A DNA stretch of 62,062 nt, from assembly GCA_018402455.1 (NCBI GenBank), contig JAGYIG010000018.1:1-62062 (forward strand), written 5' to 3'. Both the position numbers and the translations under genes were made by a program. The DNA comes from Opitutaceae bacterium (lineage in GTDB: Bacteria; Verrucomicrobiota; Verrucomicrobiia; Opitutales; Opitutaceae). Under the pieces are notes generated by a model, which saw only the letters and a program-made list of their open reading frames with translations, did no database searches and was not told where the DNA came from. Below are positions 51,941-59,187 of the stretch, one piece after another (within the stretch, counting starts at the first letter, position 1; every line of letters starts with the position of its first letter).

Positions 51941-54526
51941 TTAATCGGCGGGGACCAATTCATCATCCTGCACGGTGAACTTAACCGTATCGCCTTCGAC
52001 GATGTCGCCGGCGACGAGACTGCGGGCGAGGCGCGTCTCCAGTTGCCGTTGGAGGAATCGCTTGAGCGGTCGGGCGCCGAATACGGGATCGTAGCCCTTT
52101 TCCGCCGCCCAGTTGCGCGCCGCTTGATCCAGCTCCACGGCCACCCGACGATCTGCGAGGCGACGGTTCAGGTCGGCCAGGAGCAGGTCCACAATGTGGG
52201 TGATCTCCTCCAGCGTGAGCGGCTTGAAGAGAATCATCTCGTCAACGCGGTTGAGGAACTCCGGGCGAAACGCACTGCGCAGTTCGGTGAACACTGCTTC
52301 GCGCACACTTTCGGGAATTTCCTCCCCGGTGACCCCTTCCAACAAGTAGCGACTGCCCAGGTTGGAGGTCATGATGATGATCGTATTTTTGAAGTCGATG
52401 GTGCGGCCCTGGCTGTCGGTGATGCGGCCGTCGTCGAGGATCTGTAACAAAACGTTGAATACGTCGGGATGGGCCTTCTCTATCTCGTCGAACAGGACGA
52501 CGGCATAGGGCTTGCGGCGCACGGCTTCGGTGAGCTGACCGCCTTCATCGTAACCCACGTAACCGGGCGGCGCGCCGATCAGCCGGGCCACGCTGTGCTT
52601 TTCCATGTATTCGGACATGTCGAGGCGCACCATGGCGGCTTCGCTGTCGAACAGGGTCTCGGCCAGCGTCTTGGCCAGTTCGGTCTTGCCCACGCCGGTC
52701 GGGCCGAGGAAGAGAAACGACCCCACCGGGCGACGCGGATCCTTGATGCCGGCCCGGGCGCGTAGAATCGCCTCGCTGGTGAGCGTCACGGCCTCGTCCT
52801 GTCCGATCACCCGCTCGTGCAGGGTGGCGCCCAGGCGGAGGAGTTTCTCCTTCTCCCCCTCGACCAAGCGCGTCACCGGAATCCCGCTCCAGTTTGCCAC
52901 GATGGAAGCGACTTCCTCGGCGGAGACCTCTTCCTTGAAAAGTTCGGCGTGCGCGGACTCGTTTTCCAAGCGGTTCAGCTCGGCTTCGAACTGGGGCAGT
53001 CGGCCGTGGCGCAACTCGGCGAGCTTGTTGAGATCGTAGGCGCGTTCGGCCTGTTCCATTTCCCGGCGCACCACCTCAAGGTCTTCACGCACCTTGCGCA
53101 CCCGATCAATGGACGCCTTTTCCTTGTCCCACTTGCCGCGCAGGGCGGCGGCTTGGGAGCGGGTGTCTGCAAGTTCGCTTTGCAGGGTCTTGAGCCGATC
53201 CTGCGACGCCTTGTCTTTTTCCAACTTCAGCGCCGCTTCTTCGATTTCGAGTTGCAACGTGCGGCGGCTCAGGGCGTCGAGTTCCTGCGGCATCGAGTCC
53301 ATCTCGGTGCGGATCATGGCGCAGGCTTCGTCGATCAAATCAATCGCCTTGTCGGGCAGGAATCGGTCCGAGATGTAGCGGTCGGACAAAATGGCGGCAG
53401 CCACCAGCGCACCGTCTTGAATCCGCACGCCATGGTGCAGTTCGAAGCGTTCGCGGAGACCCCGCAGAATGGAGATGGCATCCTCCACGGAAGGGGCTTG
53501 CACCACAATGGGTTGGAAGCGGCGTTCGAGCGCGGCGTCCTTTTCGATGTGCTTGCGGTATTCGTCGAGGGTGGTGGCGCCGATGCAGTGCAGCTCCCCG
53601 CGGGCCAGCATCGGCTTGAGCAAATTCCCCGCATCCATGGCACCTTCGCTCTTACCGGCCCCGACAATGGTGTGAAGTTCGTCGATGAAGAGGATGATCC
53701 GGCCGGCGCTTTGTTTCACCTCGGCCAGGACTGCCTTCAGCCGTTCTTCGAATTCGCCGCGGTATTTGGCCCCGGCGACCAGCGCGCCCATGTCGAGCGC
53801 GAAGAGGGTGCGATCCTTGAGGCCCTCTGGGACGTCACCGCGAACAATGCGCTGGGCGAGGCCTTCGACGATGGCAGTTTTGCCGACGCCGGGTTCGCCG
53901 ATCAGGACGGGGTTGTTTTTGGTTTTGCGCGAGAGAATGCGCACCGTGCGCCGGATCTCATCATCACGGCCGATCACCGGGTCCATTTTGCCCTGTTTGG
54001 CGAGGGCGACGAGATCGGTGCCATACTTTTGCAACGCGTTGTAGGTGGCCTCTGGGTTGTCCGTGGTAACGCGTTGGGCTCCCCGCAGTGCCTGCAGGGC
54101 TTTGAGGACGCGCGGGCGGTCGAGGCCGAACGATTGCAGGAGTTTCGCCAAGCCAGCGGGTTGGGCCACCTCCACGGCGGCGAGGAACACGTGCTCGGTG
54201 GAGACGAATTCATCCTTGAGCTGCATGGCCTCTTTCTCCGCTTGAGTGAGGATGTTGTTCACCGCCTGGGTGACGTAGATTTTGGACGCATCGACACTGC
54301 CGGTGACGGCCGAGAGCCGATCGAGTTCACGTTGCACGGCGAGTTGCAGGGCACTCACGGTGAGGTCGAGTTTCTCGACCAAGGCCGGCACAATCCCTTC
54401 CTCCTGCCCGAGCAAGGCGTGCAGCAGGTGCCACGTGTCCACCTCATGGTGGTTACGACGGCGAGCCTCGGCCTGAGCATCGGTGACCGCTTGGCGAGAC
54501 ATTTGGGTGAGCGTATTCATATCCAT
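51941..54526 (-). CDS. clpB: Disaggregase ClpB (Hsp100)
   Basis: An 861-residue AAA+ chaperone that rescues aggregated proteins with DnaK. N-domain from [23 protein letters not shown]1 Walker [10 protein letters not shown] (~200), Walker [11 protein letters not shown], coiled-coil M domain (~400-520; [19 protein letters not shown]), NBD2 Walker [13 protein letters not shown] and [16 protein letters not shown]. Full length. Start 54526 (or ATG 54520) with AGAGGG upstream; the frame is open to 54697 without homology. A long antisense open frame over it is a shadow. Confidence 0.96.
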   Translation of the reverse strand: MDMNTLTQMSRQAVTDAQAEARRRNHHEVDTWHLLHALLGQEEGIVPALVEKLDLTVSALQLAVQRELDRLSAVTGSVDASKIYVTQAVNNILTQAEKEAMQLKDEFVSTEHVFLAAVEVAQPAGLAKLLQSFGLDRPRVLKALQALRGAQRVTTDNPEATYNALQKYGTDLVALAKQGKMDPVIGRDDEIRRTVRILSRKTKNNPVLIGEPGVGKTAIVEGLAQRIVRGDVPEGLKDRTLFALDMGALVAGAKYRGEFEERLKAVLAEVKQSAGRIILFIDELHTIVGAGKSEGAMDAGNLLKPMLARGELHCIGATTLDEYRKHIEKDAALERRFQPIVVQAPSVEDAISILRGLRERFELHHGVRIQDGALVAAAILSDRYISDRFLPDKAIDLIDEACAMIRTEMDSMPQELDALSRRTLQLEIEEAALKLEKDKASQDRLKTLQSELADTRSQAAALRGKWDKEKASIDRVRKVREDLEVVRREMEQAERAYDLNKLAELRHGRLPQFEAELNRLENESAHAELFKEEVSAEEVASIVANWSGIPVTRLVEGEKEKLLRLGATLHERVIGQDEAVTLTSEAILRARAGIKDPRRPVGSFLFLGPTGVGKTELAKTLAETLFDSEAAMVRLDMSEYMEKHSVARLIGAPPGYVGYDEGGQLTEAVRRKPYAVVLFDEIEKAHPDVFNVLLQILDDGRITDSQGRTIDFKNTIIIMTSNLGSRYLLEGVTGEEIPESVREAVFTELRSAFRPEFLNRVDEMILFKPLTLEEITHIVDLLLADLNRRLADRRVAVELDQAARNWAAEKGYDPVFGARPLKRFLQRQLETRLARSLVAGDIVEGDTVKFTVQDDELVPAD

Positions 54527-54706
54527 AAGTGTCCCTCTTGCACACCTCGCGCCAACTCGGGCCCCGAGGGAAAGGGCCAAATCCGGGCGACCGGAAGGGG
54601 ACATTTCGCACCACTGCTGCGCCGAAGCGGCGCACCCGGGGTGTCTCGCCTCTGCTGCGCTAACGTGGAGGCGTCGCTCGATGACGCCCGGTTTCACCTC
54701 CCCTCG

Positions 54707-57205
54707 CTAGGGGTTCAGTTCGAAGACTTCGACAATCGCCACCCCCGGAGCAGCCGGCTGCGCGGGCAGGGACTCGAAGGGTCGGACAAATACGGTGTAG
54801 ATGCCGGGCGGGAGTTCGATCACGACCCCGGGCTCGGTGGGCTCCATATCGGTGGCCCCGACCGCGGCCGCGGCATCAAAAACTGCCTGTTCCGACAATT
54901 GGTCGACGACGCCCCGTCTCAAGATGGGGATGCCGTCGCGGCTGGTGCCATCGACGTCGGCGCTGGGCGGGTCCCAATCATCGTTGACGTAGACCAGTTG
55001 GGCCGCCGCGTCGTAGATCTCGATGGTGGGATCGGTCATGACCGTCGATTCCGGCAGTCCGTAATTCATCAAGGACGGGCCCCGCACGCGGATGAACATC
55101 GTTTTGCGTTGATCGGCCGCACCCGGATCGGGGGCGACGACAAAGCCGGCAACCATCGGTCGTTCCAAATCAGCATAACCCCGGGTGGAGAGGTTGAGCA
55201 GGCGCGGGGTTCCCGAGACATCGCTAACCTCATAAACCTCGACAATGCCGTAGCCCTGCGTCCCGCCCTCCCCGATCACGCTGGCGGTGAAACTTCCGGG
55301 GGCAGGCAAATCCGTCACCAGTCCGGCATCGAGACTGCCGTTGGAAAACTCAAAGGCGCCAACGGTCGAAGCCGCCATTGCCACGGCGAGGCCGTTGGCG
55401 GCCGGGAGGCCCCAATCGTCGTTTTCCGCCACCGGGCCGACTCCGAGGTGGTCGATGCGCAGTTCGGGGTCGGCGAGTGCATCGGGCACATTAAAAGGAT
55501 CGGTCCCCAGAGAGGGACCCGCGGCGCGGACGAGGATCCGCTTGGTGCCCTCGCCGTTGAGCACAAAACCGCCGATGAGGGTGCGGGCGCCCGAGCCCAC
55601 CCAAGCCCGCGTCGAGACGTTGACCAACCGCCCGGCATAACCGCGATCCGGCGACAACCGGTAATTGGCAACCTGAAAGGCCGTCTCCTCGATCGTGCGG
55701 GCGTTATCGGCTTCGCCGGGCTGACCCGCGGCCACCCCCACCGTGAAGGGCTCGGCGAAGAGGAAAGTGCGGCCACCATTGGTGTAGGATGCGACCGAAT
55801 TTTCCGGGCCCGAAAATCGCCGGACCCTCGAACCGGGCGCGTAGGCCATGATGGTGCGCACTTGCACCGTGCCCCCCGAGGCCAACGGAGCGAAGCCCCG
55901 GAAGCCGTGGCTGTAAGCAAAGGCACCGCCACGGGAGGTGTTCTCACGATCGTGCGCACAACCAAAATTATGGCCCAGCTCGTGCGACATCACGACCCCG
56001 TCACTCACCCCCGAAACGCCGATCACCGAGAACGCAAAAAACGGGCTGGTGAATGAATCCAGCCCATCCATGAGGTAGGCGATACCCGAGCTTTCCGGGT
56101 CGCCCCGTCGCACAATGAGACAAACCAAATCCGCGCCGACCTCGTCCCGCCGGGTATGCACCTCATCCATCACACCATCCTGGGTCGCCGCCAGTTGGCC
56201 AAGCGCATCGCTTTGCCAGTCGGCCAGGCTGCTCTGGATCTCATCCCCGGGCAACACCACCTCCATCGTATCGACCAATCGAATACGAGCGGTGATGCCG
56301 CTCTCGGCGTAGTCCGATTGCACCTTGGCAAACCCCAGATCGATCTGGTTGACGATGCTGTCGGTCGACCCCAAGGCGGCGCGGGCCGCCGCCGTGTAGG
56401 CCACGAGCAGGTCCACCACGGCTTGACCGCTATCGAGGGCTTCCGCCGCGGCGGCGGGCGGCATCAGGTCGCGGGAGGCCGAGGCCATCCCGGCTTGAGC
56501 CGCCATCTGTTGCAGGTGAGCTCCGGGGGGTTCAGCGCCGCAGGCTCCCTCCAGGGCCGGGTCCACGGTATAGAGCTGCACCACCGGGGACAAGGAATCG
56601 CCCAAAGACCGCAGTTTTAGCTCACCCGTCGGCAGGCCCTCCAAAGCAACCGCCACGTGTTGGTCGTTCACCGCCATCAGGAATCGACTTTCCGGCACCC
56701 CTGGCAGCACGCCGTGCACGATGAACCGATCCGGCCCCCGCGATTCGGTGCGGGTGAGCTCGACCTCGGCGGTCTCACCCGACGGGAGCGGCAGACTCAG
56801 CCGGGGGCCCGGCCGCCACACCGTGGCGGACTTTCCCAGCACCAGGCGACGGTTCACCGCTACATAATGGACCGCGTGAGAGGCCGCCGGCACCCGTGTT
56901 TCCCAGGCCGCCGCATCGACCGGGCGCGGCTGCAGCGCCCAGAGTTGCGACGGAGCAAAGACCGGACGGGCGACCCGCGCAGGGGGCTCGGCCGCAACGG
57001 CGGGCGGAGAGGCGGGCGGCGACGCGCCGACCGACTGGGTCAAGGCGGCGGGCGGCTGCACCTCGACCGTGACCACGCACGCTTCGCCAGGGCCGATTAA
57101 ACATGCCGACGGCCGCGGACCCGACTGCCAAACGAGCCAACCCATGGCCCCCGCGAGGAAGGCGAGGCGCCAGCGTCGGCGAGCAGGTGGGGACGGATTG
57201 AACAT
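54707..57205 (-). CDS. Secreted zinc metalloprotease (M12-like) with tandem C-terminal modules
   Basis: An 832-residue protein. An N-terminal membrane/signal segment is followed by a Pro/Ala-rich region and a prodomain-like region. The catalytic domain holds the metzincin motif HELGHNFGCAHD (~407-418) with downstream Met-turn (IMAYAPGS). Two repeats follow (~555-690 and ~690-832) starting RLVNVSTRAWVGSGARTLIG and RLLNLSTRGYADLERPMVAG, each with ILVRAAGPSL or MFIRVRGPSL. These modules are common in Opitutaceae secreted proteins. It should be a secreted or surface protease. Confidence 0.88.
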   Translation of the reverse strand: MFNPSPPARRRWRLAFLAGAMGWLVWQSGPRPSACLIGPGEACVVTVEVQPPAALTQSVGASPPASPPAVAAEPPARVARPVFAPSQLWALQPRPVDAAAWETRVPAASHAVHYVAVNRRLVLGKSATVWRPGPRLSLPLPSGETAEVELTRTESRGPDRFIVHGVLPGVPESRFLMAVNDQHVAVALEGLPTGELKLRSLGDSLSPVVQLYTVDPALEGACGAEPPGAHLQQMAAQAGMASASRDLMPPAAAAEALDSGQAVVDLLVAYTAAARAALGSTDSIVNQIDLGFAKVQSDYAESGITARIRLVDTMEVVLPGDEIQSSLADWQSDALGQLAATQDGVMDEVHTRRDEVGADLVCLIVRRGDPESSGIAYLMDGLDSFTSPFFAFSVIGVSGVSDGVVMSHELGHNFGCAHDRENTSRGGAFAYSHGFRGFAPLASGGTVQVRTIMAYAPGSRVRRFSGPENSVASYTNGGRTFLFAEPFTVGVAAGQPGEADNARTIEETAFQVANYRLSPDRGYAGRLVNVSTRAWVGSGARTLIGGFVLNGEGTKRILVRAAGPSLGTDPFNVPDALADPELRIDHLGVGPVAENDDWGLPAANGLAVAMAASTVGAFEFSNGSLDAGLVTDLPAPGSFTASVIGEGGTQGYGIVEVYEVSDVSGTPRLLNLSTRGYADLERPMVAGFVVAPDPGAADQRKTMFIRVRGPSLMNYGLPESTVMTDPTIEIYDAAAQLVYVNDDWDPPSADVDGTSRDGIPILRRGVVDQLSEQAVFDAAAAVGATDMEPTEPGVVIELPPGIYTVFVRPFESLPAQPAAPGVAIVEVFELNP

Positions 57206-57388
57206 GATCGAGGGCGAACGGACTCACCGGTGCTGCAATCCGACCGCTGTGCAAGCCGCTGGTTCCTTTCTCGCGAGCGGGAAAGCAGGTGAAACCGGCG
57301 GGGAGACAGGGCCCCGTATTCGATTTCACGTCACTCCCGAATCGGCGCAGGTACAGGGCTCCGCGGGCGCCACTTGGCATCGAAAAGG

Positions 57389-57466
57389 TGGTGGACGTTA
57401 CTGGACTCGAACCAGTGACCTCTTCCGTGTGAAGGAAGCGCTCTAACCAACTGAGACTAAACGTCC
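57389..57466 (-). tRNA. tRNA-Val (anticodon CAC)
   Basis: On the minus strand: acceptor GGACGTT/AACGTCC with discriminator A and an encoded CCA; anticodon arm CTTCC-TTCACAC-GGAAG (anticodon CAC, codon GTG); T arm CTGGTTCGAGTCCAG. The D arm reads GTCTCAGTTGGTTAGAGC, one base longer than the standard GCTC...GAGC, giving a bulged T in the D-stem and a 78-base gene. Otherwise canonical. Confidence 0.88.
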
Positions 57467-57567
57467 GTTTTCACCCTGCGGAATGCTGGGTCGGGCAACT
57501 TGCCGAACCGTCCGCCGCAAATCAAGTCGGTTTTCGGGTCGGCTGCAAAGACAGCACATCTGGGGAA

Positions 57568-57679
57568 GGTAGGGCGTGTCTCGCCGAGCGCGCCGGTTTC
57601 GCCTGGCTGGCAAAGACGGAAGAGAGCCGGCTGAGGGCCGTTAGCCTGAACCGGCGGTCTCGGCGAGACACGCCCTACC
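57568..57679. repeat. 112-base inverted-repeat element (MITE-like) at the 3' end of nth
   Basis: Perfect 21-base terminal inverted repeats (GGTAGGGCGTGTCTCGCCGA... and complement) around ~70 bases that contain further imperfect pairing (CGCCGGTT...AACCGGCG). The right end lies inside the last codon of nth and supplies its stop TAG. A divergent partial copy is at 41213-41260. No coding capacity. Confidence 0.75.
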
Positions 57680-58343
57680 TCTGAACCTTGCGGACGACTC
57701 GCTTGCGTTGGGCTTTGGGCGGGCCGTTCAGATGCTCGCAGATTTCGCAGGTGTGACCGTCGCAGCCCCGCGCGGTGCAGTGCTCGCGACCGTAGAAGAT
57801 GATGCGCAGGTGAAGGGCGTTCCATGCGGCCTCGGGAAAGAGTTTTTTGAGGTCCTGTTCCACCCGCTGCACGGTGCCGCCCTGGCGGCTGAGCTTCCAC
57901 CGCTGGGCCAGCCGATGGATGTGGGTATCGACCGGAAAGGCGGGCACCCCAAACGCCTGAGCCATGACCACGGAAGCGGTCTTGTGCCCGACCCCGGGCA
58001 AGGCCTCCAGCTCCTCGAAGGTGCGCGGCACCTCACCGCCATGCTGCGCCAGCAGGATCTCGGACAGCCCCTTGATCGCCTGCGCCTTCCGCGGCGCGAG
58101 CCCGCAAGGGCGGACGATGGTGTTGATTTCCTCGACCGATTTTTGGGCCATCTGGTGCGGGTTATCGGCAAGCGCAAACAGGGCTGGCGTGGTCAGGTTC
58201 ACTCGCTTATCGGTGCACTGAGCCGACAGCAGCACCGCAATCAGCAGCGTGTAGGCATCAAAATGATCCAGAGGAATGGGCGTCTCCGGATATAAGGCCG
58301 CCAGCCTATCTCCCACGTATTCGGCTTTTTCCGCACGCGTCAT
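57675..58343 (-). CDS. nth: Endonuclease III (DNA glycosylase/AP lyase)
   Basis: A 222-residue HhH-GPD enzyme of base-excision repair. LLIAVLLSAQCTDKRVN, helix-hairpin-helix LEALPGVGHKTASVVM with catalytic Lys, and VDTHIHRLAQRW with catalytic Asp are intact. The 4Fe-4S cysteines are at 189, 194, 199 and 202 (spacing x4, x4, x2) rather than the usual x6, x2, x5. The C-terminus is basic (KAQRKRVVRKVQR). The stop codon lies within an inverted-repeat element, so the native end may have been altered. Confidence 0.93.
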   Translation of the reverse strand: MTRAEKAEYVGDRLAALYPETPIPLDHFDAYTLLIAVLLSAQCTDKRVNLTTPALFALADNPHQMAQKSVEEINTIVRPCGLAPRKAQAIKGLSEILLAQHGGEVPRTFEELEALPGVGHKTASVVMAQAFGVPAFPVDTHIHRLAQRWKLSRQGGTVQRVEQDLKKLFPEAAWNALHLRIIFYGREHCTARGCDGHTCEICEHLNGPPKAQRKRVVRKVQR

Positions 58344-58414
58344 GAATCAAACCGATGGCTGGGGCTGACTTGTGACGCAAGAGTAACAGCCAAAAGCTTG
58401 CACTATAGGCCCAA

Positions 58415-59119
58415 ATGGGCCTGTTTTTCGGGACTGTGAAAAGACTATTGGCTTACCTCCTGTTACCTACCCTTCTGGCGGCAAGCGCTGATGGGCAAAT
58501 TGTTACCTTCACTTTTGACGGGGATGTAAACTCAGCCGCAAGTGGCACAACAGGGATAGTGGCAAGCGATGTTGCGTCCAATGACAACTCCTTCTCTTTT
58601 TTTAATGGAGCCAGCGGCGATGCAATTTCCGAAAACGGTTGGGATGTTGGGTTAGGGCTTCAATACTTTGATTTTACTTTCACAGTTTCCTCGGGTTACA
58701 CAGTCAGCATCACCTCGATGGATTTCAACCACCGGCGAGGAGGGACTGGCCCCCCTGATACATTTGAAATTCGGACCTCAACCGACGGTTTCTCGGGAGG
58801 CTGGAATGACGGGACCGTCCAGACCATCGACAACTCGGCCATAAAGACTACCTCTGGGTTTTCCGCAATAGGTGAACGCAGTATAACTTTCACGGGACTC
58901 ACAGATCTAACCGCCGGAACAGCGGTATCAGTAAGGATCGGCGCAAGCGGTGCGACGGGTTCTAGTGCAACGCTACTACTTGACGACGTATCGGTATATG
59001 GGACCGTATCCGCCGTGCCCGAGCCCTCATCATTCGCGGCGCTGCTAGGTCTCAGTGCAGTCGGGATCGTCGCAACCCGCCGCCGGGGTCGGAAGCCCAG
59101 CGCTGTTGCGAGGGCATGA
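58415..59119 (+). CDS. PEP-CTERM sorted surface protein
   Basis: A 234-residue exported protein with a signal peptide (VKRLLAYLLLPTLLAASADG) and C-terminal PEP-CTERM tag: VPEPSSFAALLGLSAVGIVA then RRRGRK. An exosortase encoded elsewhere would cleave at PEP. The body is Gly/Ser/Thr-rich beta (FDFTFTVSSGYTVSITSMDF, LLLDDVSVYGTV). GC is visibly lower than neighbours. Start is ATG 58415 or GTG 58436. A strong terminator follows at 59161. Confidence 0.9.
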   Translation: MGLFFGTVKRLLAYLLLPTLLAASADGQIVTFTFDGDVNSAASGTTGIVASDVASNDNSFSFFNGASGDAISENGWDVGLGLQYFDFTFTVSSGYTVSITSMDFNHRRGGTGPPDTFEIRTSTDGFSGGWNDGTVQTIDNSAIKTTSGFSAIGERSITFTGLTDLTAGTAVSVRIGASGATGSSATLLLDDVSVYGTVSAVPEPSSFAALLGLSAVGIVATRRRGRKPSAVARA

Positions 59120-59160
59120 TCGGCTAATACCCCAAACGAACTCATCTTTCAATTTGCCGG

Positions 59161-59187
59161 ACGGTAGGCCTCGCCTACCGTTTTTTT
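59161..59187 (+). terminator. Terminator hairpin abutting the gcvP start codon
   Basis: Perfect 9-base stem ACGGTAGGC/GCCTACCGT with a 3-base loop and seven Ts; the next three bases are the gcvP ATG. It lies 42 bases after the PEP-CTERM gene stop and should terminate that transcript. It leaves no ribosome-binding site for gcvP at 59188. Confidence 0.9.

Noticed and set aside
54640..54680. Possible further copy of the GTGTCTCGCC repeat family upstream of clpB
   Set aside because: Only ~10 bases agree with the 57568 element; could be chance.
52817..56056. A 1079-codon open frame on the plus strand across clpB and the metalloprotease gene
   Set aside because: It is antisense to two strongly supported genes (ClpB with all AAA+ motifs; metalloprotease with HELGHNFGCAHD). 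High GC keeps the opposite frame open. The product has no family features.
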